A stretch of DNA of 21,846 bases. Origin: a virus. Where the stretch lies: IMG/VR virus record IMGVR_UViG_3300006484_000069, positions 1 through 21,846 of that record; one strand, written 5' to 3'. The notes under the pieces are model-generated. The model did no database searches, was not told the DNA's origin, and saw nothing but the letters and a program-made list of their open reading frames with translations. Both the position numbers and the translations under genes were made by a program. This document shows positions 15,853 through 21,846 of the stretch, in pieces. The stretch's first letter is position 1; every line of letters starts with the position of its first letter.

Positions 15853-16938
15853 TTATTTTAGACCCGCTAATTTGCGGATATCTAAGATGTTATCTAAGCC
15901 TACCTGTGGCTTGTTTTCTCGATTCCCAGTTACTTCAGAGCTTTCAGTTAGTGTTGCTTTCGCTGTCTTAACTGCGGCACCTTCCATAACAGTGGGTAGG
16001 TATTTCTCAAATGCTACTGACAATCTCTTGGTCTCTACAGATTCAAGTAATTGATTCATTAGCGCTCTTTTTTCACCAGTGATTGGTGATAACAACTCGG
16101 CCATAACTTGTTTACGTTCCATTAAATCTTTTGTAACACGGATTTCGCGGTCCTTAGATTCAACGATTGTAGACTTGTCTGTTAAGGCTTGTTTTGTTTC
16201 AGCAAGTTCTTGATCTTTCTTAGAAATAATCTTTAACAATTTACTTGTTTCAGACTTCTCATTTAGGAAAGACGCAGAATACTCTTGTGCAAACGCTTCG
16301 TACAACTTACGACCAAATGCATTGTTACGGGCACTATCGATATCTTCTTTCAATTGCTTGATTTCAGATTTCATTTGTTTAGTGACTGTAGCCTCTACTA
16401 CTTGTGCGCTACGTTGAATAAAACGGTATTTAATTTCTTCAAACTTACTCTTTGCTTCGCGAACTAACTTAACTTTTGTTTCAGCTAGGTCACGTTTGTC
16501 AACCGCAAACTCTTTAATTTCTCTTGCTAAAGCGTGTACAATAAACTGTTCTAATTTGCTAAAGTTCTCAGCAACTTTCTTACGATCGCTTTGGAACTCT
16601 ACAACTTCTTTGCCTAATTGTTTGATAACAAAACCTTCTAGTTTCTTAGCATCTTCAGCAATACGTTGTTGGTATGCTACTTTTGCTTCGGCTAGTGCTC
16701 GTTTGTCATTATACAATTCGGCCATTTCTACGGCCAATCTGTCGCTTAACATCTTGTCGATTGCTTCAACCATAACAGTTTTGTCATGACTGTATTTTTG
16801 TGCAAATTCTTCACGAAGTTCTGCGGTGACTTGGTCGCGATTCTCTTGAATTTTCTCTGCAAAGGCAGACTCAATGACAGACTTTACGTCTTCTGTCATT
16901 ACTCCTGACTCTACTAATTGTTTGAATGCGTCCAACAT
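15853..16938 (-). CDS. 22: Prohead core scaffolding protein, T4 gp22-like
   Basis: Expected to form the internal core around which the capsid assembles, then to be degraded by the gp21-type protease. The 361-aa chain is almost wholly helical and highly charged, with long coiled-coil stretches at about 30-290. An internal repeat is visible: DKRALAEAKVAYQQRIAEDA (78-97), DRKKVAENFSKLEQF (118-132) and DKRDLAETKVKLVREA (147-162), each followed by a segment such as FVIKQLGKEV or FIVHALAREI. The C-terminus is short and polar, then DNILDIRKLAGLK. The N-terminus (MLDAFKQLVESGVM) is of the type I recall in cyanophage gp22. GAGGAG lies 8 bases before the ATG, in the 18-base gap after the protease gene. 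Order protease-scaffold-capsid matches T4 genes 21-22-23. Confidence 0.9.
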   Translation of the reverse strand: MLDAFKQLVESGVMTEDVKSVIESAFAEKIQENRDQVTAELREEFAQKYSHDKTVMVEAIDKMLSDRLAVEMAELYNDKRALAEAKVAYQQRIAEDAKKLEGFVIKQLGKEVVEFQSDRKKVAENFSKLEQFIVHALAREIKEFAVDKRDLAETKVKLVREAKSKFEEIKYRFIQRSAQVVEATVTKQMKSEIKQLKEDIDSARNNAFGRKLYEAFAQEYSASFLNEKSETSKLLKIISKKDQELAETKQALTDKSTIVESKDREIRVTKDLMERKQVMAELLSPITGEKRALMNQLLESVETKRLSVAFEKYLPTVMEGAAVKTAKATLTESSEVTGNRENKPQVGLDNILDIRKLAGLK

Positions 16939-16956
16939 TTTTTTTTCTCCTCGGGC

Positions 16957-17586
16957 TTATTTTAGACCTTTAATAATTTGAAGAAGTGATTCCTTCAAAT
17001 ACTTCTGGGCCTTTGGATCTTCTTTTACTTCATTAGCAACATTGAAGGCACGGTTTCCGCCTCTTGTGTTCATGAGATGTTCATAAACAGGAGTTGGATA
17101 TGCACCAGGTGCGCTAGGTTGTGCAACTACATCTACTGTGATAATTTCAAAATCGGATACTTTGCCAGACATTTCGTCAACGTTGCCGCTGCCTCTACTA
17201 CTGACACCTAGTTTCACTCCGCTTTCAAGCATAGTACGAATTAAGTTGCCCATCGGTGTTGGCAAAATTTTCATCTTGCCATAACCATTAGGACCTTCCA
17301 TCCACATTTGAGTAATCATATGGGATACACGGTCCAAATTCACTTTTAAATCATCCGGATGATCTACTTCACCTAAAACACTGTAACCACTTTGTAGTTG
17401 ATCATTTAGTGTTTTCACAGCACGTTCAATTTCATCTACAGGGTAGACTCTTTGATTTGCATTGCGAATTCCACCTTGGATAGCAATACCTTTTAGATAA
17501 AGGCTTTTGCCATCCTTGTCATCCGACTCCATTACGATGCCGGATTGATCAAAACTTAGGTGTTCTCTTAGATAAGATACTTTCAT
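16957..17586 (-). CDS. 21: Prohead maturation protease, T4 gp21-like (peptidase family S77)
   Basis: A serine protease that cleaves scaffold and capsid precursors inside the prohead. At 209 aa it is close to T4 gp21. The fold signatures are present: LKGIAIQGGIRNANQRVYP (31-49), GEVDHPDD (72-79) with the probable catalytic His76, LGVSSRGSG (126-134) with the probable catalytic Ser129 or Ser130, and IITVDVVAQPSAPGA (148-162). Assignment of the exact nucleophile is by motif, not by alignment. The C-terminal 25 residues are Lys/Glu-rich and may be trimmed by self-cleavage. The ATG lies 13 bases after the acidic core gene; the Shine-Dalgarno is weak (AGAGCA). Confidence 0.95.
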   Translation of the reverse strand: MKVSYLREHLSFDQSGIVMESDDKDGKSLYLKGIAIQGGIRNANQRVYPVDEIERAVKTLNDQLQSGYSVLGEVDHPDDLKVNLDRVSHMITQMWMEGPNGYGKMKILPTPMGNLIRTMLESGVKLGVSSRGSGNVDEMSGKVSDFEIITVDVVAQPSAPGAYPTPVYEHLMNTRGGNRAFNVANEVKEDPKAQKYLKESLLQIIKGLK

Positions 17587-17599
17587 CTAGGTGCTCTAA

Positions 17600-18610
17600 T
17601 TAATTAGCTGGCTTTAAGAATTGTTTTACAGGACTAACACTGGTTTGACCAGCTTTGTCACCTGTACCAGAACCTACTGGGCCTGGACCGGAACCTTTCT
17701 TCTCAGCACCGTGTCCACCTTTAACAGCGGATAGGTTCTTAACACCCATCTTACCGCCAGGAACATTTCCATTACCACTAGCAAATTTTTCACTACCGGT
17801 TCTTGTAATACCATTGTTTACTTTACCTGGGCTTGTTCCGGTGTTACTTTGACCTTCGGTGGAACCTTGAACCAAGTTTTTACCGTTTACGCCTGCTGGG
17901 CCTGGCTTGTTTTTACCAGAAGCAATCGGGCTACGTCCTTCAACTGGTGCACCTTCTTTGTCACCAGTACCAGCACCTACGTACTGACCTTGTGATTTTT
18001 GGCTATTTTTTTCCCAGTCGTTACCAACTTTCTCCACGTATTCACGTGTCATGCGACGACCTTCAAATGCTGGCTTTCCCATCATGTCTCCCATGTTATC
18101 TTTTCCCATTTCTTCATCACCAAATCCCATGTTGGAGTTTTCACCATCTTGGGATTTTTCTAATTGAGCAAAGGCTGCTTCAAGTTCTTGAATAGCAGTT
18201 TTGATATCCATAATTGCATTATCTTCTTGTTCTTCCGGATCTTCTTCACCATCCATATTGTCACCACCAGCACTAATGCTTCGTTCAAAATCGTCGGTAG
18301 AGTCACCAGACTTGCTCATTGGATCGTCTTCGTCATCGGCTTCCATGCTGTAAGAATCTTCTAGATCCATGGACTCTTCCATATCGGTATCATCAGACTC
18401 TTCTACGTCATCAGCACCTTCTTCAACGGAATCTTCATCAGTTCCTTCTTCAGCTTCATCCATTCCGTTGGACTCGTCTTCTTCTTCTGCGATTAAATTT
18501 TCATAGATTTCTCTAGATTTCTCAACGACGATAGCGTGGAAAAGTTCTTGGGCTTTTTCACTTTCTTCATTAACGATGAGATCTAATAGTTGTTCAAACT
18601 TTGTAGACAT
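17600..18610 (-). CDS. Acidic prohead core-type protein in the gp68 position (336 aa)
   Basis: Three zones are visible. Residues 1-45 are helical (FEQLLDLIVNEESEKAQELF, then VVEKSREIYENLIAEEE), a start I associate with core proteins of T4-like phages. Residues 43-130 are extremely rich in Asp and Glu and probably disordered; a helix follows at 130-153 (IMDIKTAIQELEAAFAQLEK). Residues 200-336 are Gly/Ser/Asn/Lys-rich, basic and disordered, with GTGDK at 214-218 and again at 315-319. The gene lies between the 81-aa gene and the protease, where T4 has gene 68, but T4 gp68 is only 141 aa. Likely role: internal prohead core, cleaved during maturation; IAE and similar sites fit the protease. AAGGAG lies 10 bases before the ATG. 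Assignment to the gp68 family is by position and composition only. Confidence 0.6.
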   Translation of the reverse strand: MSTKFEQLLDLIVNEESEKAQELFHAIVVEKSREIYENLIAEEEDESNGMDEAEEGTDEDSVEEGADDVEESDDTDMEESMDLEDSYSMEADDEDDPMSKSGDSTDDFERSISAGGDNMDGEEDPEEQEDNAIMDIKTAIQELEAAFAQLEKSQDGENSNMGFGDEEMGKDNMGDMMGKPAFEGRRMTREYVEKVGNDWEKNSQKSQGQYVGAGTGDKEGAPVEGRSPIASGKNKPGPAGVNGKNLVQGSTEGQSNTGTSPGKVNNGITRTGSEKFASGNGNVPGGKMGVKNLSAVKGGHGAEKKGSGPGPVGSGTGDKAGQTSVSPVKQFLKPAN

Positions 18611-18652
18611 TGCGTGTATTCTCCTTAATTAGATTGCGCGGCACGGCTGTAT

Positions 18653-18672
18653 TGTGTTTATATTTAAACACA
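18653..18672 (-). other. Perfect 8-bp inverted repeat in the leader of the acidic gene
   Basis: TGTGTTTA (18653-18660) pairs exactly with TAAACACA (18665-18672) around a 4-base loop. On the minus strand the same bases contain TATAAACA at 18662-18655, one mismatch from the T4 late element, which would start transcription near 18649 and leave a leader of about 39 bases with AAGGAG. It may be a hairpin, an operator-like palindrome or a weak promoter; I cannot tell which. Confidence 0.4.
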
Positions 18673-18740
18673 TTTACATAAAGGCATATGAAACAGGCCT
18701 AAAACGAGTCATTATTGATCGTTTGAGACATTTTTTTGAC

Positions 18741-18766
18741 AAATTTTATTAATTTTAATAAAATTT
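18741..18766 (-). other. AT-only hairpin overlapping the stop codon of the 81-aa gene
   Basis: An 11-bp perfect inverted repeat (18741-18751 against 18756-18766) with a 4-base loop, made only of A and T. On the minus strand it is followed by GTC and an A run, not a T run, so it is not a standard intrinsic terminator. It could protect or mark the 3' end of the upstream message. Confidence 0.45.
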
Positions 18767-19010
18767 AGACTGGTGCTGCTTCAGGAGGAGGAGCTGCATA
18801 CATCTTTCTTACTAAACTTAACTCTTCTTTTTTTTCTTGTTCTCTTGCATCTCCGGCTTTGCGTAAGTCATTTAACATACGTAAAGTTAGTCTAGTTTTG
18901 CGAAGATCTTTTGATTTCAATACGCTAGTATCATTGTCAGAATTATATCTTAGATCATCAACTTGACCTGCTTGCTGACCGTCAAAATATATAAATTCAT
19001 TTAATAACAT
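18765..19010 (-). CDS. Small charged protein in the gp67 position (81 aa)
   Basis: Sits between portal and the acidic core gene, where T4 has gene 67 (80 aa, prohead core). The N-terminus is acidic (FIYFDGQQAGQVDDLRYNSD), the middle is a strongly basic helix (KDLRKTRLTLRMLNDLRKA, residues 34-52), and a mixed-charge helix follows (REQEKKEELSLVRKMY). It ends with AAPPPEAAPV, similar to the Ala/Pro-rich tail of the portal just upstream. The RKTRLTL block is one I recall from proteins downstream of the portal in marine T4-like phages. The length and place fit gp67, but the basic middle differs from the acidic T4 protein, so homology is not claimed. The stop of the portal gene is 8 bases upstream. 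No good Shine-Dalgarno is seen. Confidence 0.65.
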   Translation of the reverse strand: MLLNEFIYFDGQQAGQVDDLRYNSDNDTSVLKSKDLRKTRLTLRMLNDLRKAGDAREQEKKEELSLVRKMYAAPPPEAAPV

Positions 19011-19015
19011 AATAA

Positions 19016-19023
19016 TATTTATG
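19016..19023 (-). promoter_or_regulatory. Possible late promoter box (CATAAATA) at the portal stop codon
   Basis: Minus strand CATAAATA, seven of eight bases of the T4 late element, overlapping the portal TAA. T4 spacing would place the start at about 19010, the first base of the ATG of the 81-aa gene. That would be a leaderless message, in keeping with the lack of a Shine-Dalgarno there, or the match is coincidence. Confidence 0.3.
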
Positions 19024-20737
19024 CTGCGGGCGGTGCTTCTGGAGGTGCTGCACCAGCCTCTGCACCGGGTTCTGCAGGTGGTGGTGCTGCTGTTGCAGAA
19101 TTTAATCCAGAAATATCAGCACCCATTGCATTAGCAGTAATACCAACACTTCTAAGTTCAGCACTTGCTGGCAATGTAGCATCATCATCTATGTTTTCTT
19201 CACGCCATAATGTTTCGTTTTCTGCCATTTCTTCTGCACTTAAACCTAAGAATCTCTTGAGTGCAAAACGCTTACTGATCTGCGGAATAGCTATCATGGT
19301 ATTAAATGTATTAACACGGGCTGTATCCATTTCTGCTTGACGATAACTGGCAAAATTCTGTGGAGGATTAAATTTAACTTCAAAAATATTGCTATCTACA
19401 TTGATACCTTTGTTATGTAGATACAGTTTAAACTCAGTATCAAACTGTTCATTCATTAAGGATTGTAATCGTTCGCAATATTTGTTAAACCGTAACTCTT
19501 GTATATAGGCTGTTCCAACTCGTCCATCATTAAACGAACTGCCGCCGTCATCTGCACCAGTGGGTAGATAACTACTAGGAATACGCAAAGCTCTAAACAG
19601 TTTATTAGTAAAGTAACGAAGGTCATCAATTTCTCCTAAATTGGTGCCACCGGGTAATGTTTCAACTTTACTACCTCTACCTTCGGCTGTTTGAGGAAAA
19701 AAGTAATCTTCGTTGATACTTAATGGATTGTATCCAGCATCTACTACACTTTGACCACCACCTGTACTACTAGGAATTCGACGTTGATTTACTTCATTTT
19801 TAACACGTTCAACAAAACTCATGGCTAAATGGCTAGGCATATTACCCACATCAATATAAAAAATTCTGCGTTCTGGAGCACGTTGAATACGATAGATTAG
19901 AATAGCATCTTCTAATAATTCTTTTTGTTTATATACTTTAAACACACTTTCTAACAAACTTGTACCAAATGGAAAGTTATTATCAAGCCCTTCACTCATG
20001 CTAATATGTATTACATGTTTAGCATCAATAGCGTATTGATTTTCAGATTTTGTAAATCTGCTACCTGATATATTACTTGGATATGATCCTGTCATTCCTC
20101 TACTGCCGCCAGCACCGCCTTGTCCTGTACTATAACCGCCACCGGCATATTGACTGCCACCACCGGTGATATTACTTGGATTAATAGCAGTTGTTGCCAG
20201 TGTTTCTAGATTGGGATTGAAGTCACGAATCATATATTGTTCAGGCTTTTTACCTTCTGATTCGTTAACAACAATACGATCCACTTTGTTAGGATCTATG
20301 TACATCCACGCTTGTGTTTCAGGATCTCTGACAAAAAAAGTATCGCCGTATTTGAAACTGTTGCGAACAATTTTAAATATCCTAGTTTGAAATTTGTTTA
20401 GTTTAGTCCATTGCTGCATGTACTTTCTAATGATCTTAATCTCTGTACTTGTAGCTTGATCTTTAAAAAATACTCTAAATGGTGTTCCGTTTTCTTCGTT
20501 AGATTGGCTACAAAACTCTGCTAGAATATCTAGTGCAGCATTAACTTCACTGTCTGCATCCATGGTATCATATTGCCCATATCGTTCTAAACGATTTGGG
20601 TGTCCAGAATATACATCAGGCAAGTAACTTGAATAATTGCGGTGGCTAGGACTGGCATAAGCACCGGTTGAGCCGCTGACAGGACTTAACGTTCCCGATG
20701 CGTTAACTGGAGTAAAATATTTTTTCCATCCGGCCAT
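19019..20737 (-). CDS. 20: Portal vertex protein, T4 gp20-like
   Basis: Forms the dodecameric ring at the head vertex through which DNA is packaged and where the neck attaches. Length 572 aa against 524 in T4. Portal-family features: YSSYLPDVYSGHPNRLERYGQYDTMD (35-60), ALDILAEFCSQ (68-78), NSFKYGDTFFVRDPE (126-140), HVIHISMSEG (241-250), LLEDAILIYRIQRAPERRIFYIDVGNMP (274-301), LPGGTNLGEIDDLRYFTNKLFRALRIPSSYL (361-391) and FNPPQNFASYRQAEMDTARVN (456-476). A Gly/Ser-rich loop occupies 191-225, and residues 547-572 are an Ala/Pro/Glu-rich tail. AAGGAT lies 7 bases before the ATG and overlaps the stop region of the upstream gene, 11 bases away, so the two are cotranscribed. Confidence 0.96.
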   Translation of the reverse strand: MAGWKKYFTPVNASGTLSPVSGSTGAYASPSHRNYSSYLPDVYSGHPNRLERYGQYDTMDADSEVNAALDILAEFCSQSNEENGTPFRVFFKDQATSTEIKIIRKYMQQWTKLNKFQTRIFKIVRNSFKYGDTFFVRDPETQAWMYIDPNKVDRIVVNESEGKKPEQYMIRDFNPNLETLATTAINPSNITGGGSQYAGGGYSTGQGGAGGSRGMTGSYPSNISGSRFTKSENQYAIDAKHVIHISMSEGLDNNFPFGTSLLESVFKVYKQKELLEDAILIYRIQRAPERRIFYIDVGNMPSHLAMSFVERVKNEVNQRRIPSSTGGGQSVVDAGYNPLSINEDYFFPQTAEGRGSKVETLPGGTNLGEIDDLRYFTNKLFRALRIPSSYLPTGADDGGSSFNDGRVGTAYIQELRFNKYCERLQSLMNEQFDTEFKLYLHNKGINVDSNIFEVKFNPPQNFASYRQAEMDTARVNTFNTMIAIPQISKRFALKRFLGLSAEEMAENETLWREENIDDDATLPASAELRSVGITANAMGADISGLNSATAAPPPAEPGAEAGAAPPEAPPAA

Positions 20738-20748
20738 TATCTATATCC

Positions 20749-21846
20749 TTAAAATTTTAACAAATCACCACTAAGTGATTTAGTAGCACTCACGCTGCGT
20801 TTCATGTATTCTAAATTCTCTTTCATTACTTTTAGCATTTCTGTTGTCATGTTATTTAAGGTTTTTAGCTCACTTGCAACATTATTTCCACTATCTGCAC
20901 TGGCAGCAGAGCCGCCAGTACTTGGTGATGCAGTTGTGGATTCTGAAGGTGCTACTGCTTTACTAACCATACCAGCAATACCTATTCTAAGTATTTCGCC
21001 TGCTGATGGTGCAGCATCTTTTACTTTTTGTAAAGCACTGGCTACTAGTTCTAATTTGCCAGCATCGATGCCACTGAGTTTTGATACACCATCTGCTAAA
21101 CTGTTTATTGCCATTGCAGCAGGTATTCCAAATATTGCAAAAGGTGCAAAAGACATTAATCCAATACCCATTACTCCAAGAGATGCTCCTAAACTAGTAA
21201 GACCCCCTGTGTCAAGTTGTAGAAATTTCTCTAATCCGTCGCTAACACCACTAAGTTTTTCTATTCCATTAGCAAATAAAGTTAATGCAATACCTATAGG
21301 CAATCCAAGTACTGCAAATGGTCCCCATGCTAATAAACTTAGCCCTAATCCACCCAATCCAAGGGCTAGTCCTCCAAAATTACTTGTATCAACTTCTGAT
21401 AATGTTTTTAATCCTGTGGAGAATGTTGGTAATGCTAGTCCAATTAATGCCATGGTAGCAGCTATACCTGCTCCTACTCCGGCGATAATAATAGCTAAAG
21501 AGCCTGCTAAAAATGTTGCACCAATCAATTGCGCTGGCCCAAATGCCGTTAATCCTGTAGCTAATCCCTGTAATGCTGGACCAATACCGCCACCTGCTGC
21601 TTTACCAATAGCATCAAGTGGACCAGCACCTCCGCCACCTCCGCCACCTGCAAGTTTTCCAGCAGCACCCATTACGCCGCCGCCCAACAACTGGGCTTTT
21701 TTCAATGCAAACTTTTTAGCTTCCCACGTAAATACTATTGCTTTATAAGCGGCATAAGCTGCTAGCAATGAAGACAATGGCCCAAGAAAATCTATTACTT
21801 TTGCAAAACCTTTAGCTAAAAATCCTACAACACCAAACAGCATAGT
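20749..21846 (-). CDS. Tape-measure-like hydrophobic protein, C-terminal part (cut by window edge)
   Basis: The frame is open to the right edge; the codon before the first visible Met (21841-21843) is Thr, so the real start is probably outside. About 365 residues are visible. They are rich in Gly, Ala, Leu and Ile, with several hydrophobic stretches (about 1-40, 103-140, 155-192 and 213-250, counted from that Met) and a Gly run at 66-73. Residues about 155-209 and 213-265 are a tandem duplication: GLALGLGGLGLSLLAWGPFAVLG and LGASLGVMGIGLMSFAPFAIFG, each followed by LSG(V/I). A Ser/Thr/Ala linker (295-322) leads to a helix, LNNMTTEMLKVMKENLEYMKRSV, and the ending SLSGDLLKF. This ending and the amphipathic hydrophobic repeats suit a tail tape-measure protein, though a membrane-active virion protein is possible. 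Confidence 0.6.
   Translation of the reverse strand, partial: TMLFGVVGFLAKGFAKVIDFLGPLSSLLAAYAAYKAIVFTWEAKKFALKKAQLLGGGVMGAAGKLAGGGGGGGAGPLDAIGKAAGGGIGPALQGLATGLTAFGPAQLIGATFLAGSLAIIIAGVGAGIAATMALIGLALPTFSTGLKTLSEVDTSNFGGLALGLGGLGLSLLAWGPFAVLGLPIGIALTLFANGIEKLSGVSDGLEKFLQLDTGGLTSLGASLGVMGIGLMSFAPFAIFGIPAAMAINSLADGVSKLSGIDAGKLELVASALQKVKDAAPSAGEILRIGIAGMVSKAVAPSESTTASPSTGGSAASADSGNNVASELKTLNNMTTEMLKVMKENLEYMKRSVSATKSLSGDLLKF

Noticed and set aside
18711-18742. Host sigma70-type promoter (TTGTCA with a downstream AATAAT)
   Set aside because: The spacing between the two parts is about 20 bases, and at 17 bases the -10 match is poor. The AT-rich context makes it unconvincing.
20804-21748. Long open frame of 314 codons on the plus strand opposite the tape-measure-like gene
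   Set aside because: It is a mirror of a Gly/Ala/Leu-rich gene, giving a Pro/Ala/Asn-rich sequence with no family likeness. The minus frame has a good ribosome site chain and sensible C-terminus.
1-21846. Mobile elements, integrase, homing endonuclease or intron
   Set aside because: No transposase, HNH or GIY-YIG motif, terminal repeats or interrupted core gene is visible.

Overview
The window reads as part of the late structural region of a T4-like contractile-tailed phage (myovirus), probably marine. All genes lie on the minus strand and are transcribed from high to low coordinates. The anchor is the head block: portal (gp20-like), prohead protease (gp21-like), coiled-coil scaffold (gp22-like) and major capsid protein (gp23-like), in the T4 order with two small core-type genes between portal and protease. 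Low G+C, repeat-built tail or neck proteins and T4-type late promoter boxes fit the T4-like phages of marine bacteria (cyanophage, pelagiphage and relatives). The host cannot be read from this sequence.

Layout in transcription order. (1) 21846-20749: C-terminal part of a hydrophobic, Gly-rich, tape-measure-like protein cut by the window edge. (2) 20737-14657: the head block of portal, an 81-aa protein in the gp67 position, a very acidic 336-aa protein in the gp68 position, protease, scaffold and capsid. It closes with a strong intrinsic terminator with a UUCG loop. (3) 14599-13778: an apparent single-gene transcription unit, with a late-type promoter box, a structured leader, a 228-aa Gly/Ser/Thr-rich protein and a second terminator with a UCCG loop. 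(4) 13739-1: a tail, neck or fibre block. It holds a 174-aa beta-rich protein, an 1826-aa beta-helix protein carrying helical Cys-x-Arg-Asp modules, a 136-aa protein, a 461-aa YadA-head-like protein with an FCCH-like insert, a 302-aa protein, a 1478-aa repeat fibre, a 74-aa protein, and the start of a collagen-like fibre gene that runs off the left edge.

How the parts work together. The first block gives the portal ring, the assembly core, the protease that matures the head, and the capsid lattice. The second gives an accessory virion protein of unknown role. The third probably builds fibres or neck appendages. At least five of its proteins share one short beta cassette (Thr-Gly-Ala-Leu, then Gly-Gly-Val-Gly-Ile-Gly, then Leu-Tyr-Val-Gly-Gly). 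This suggests a modular surface apparatus that could change by recombination between repeats. I see no tRNA, CRISPR array, insertion sequence, integrase or credible plus-strand gene. The longest stretches without a gene are about 150 bases (14504-14656 and 18611-18764) and both hold regulatory-looking structure.
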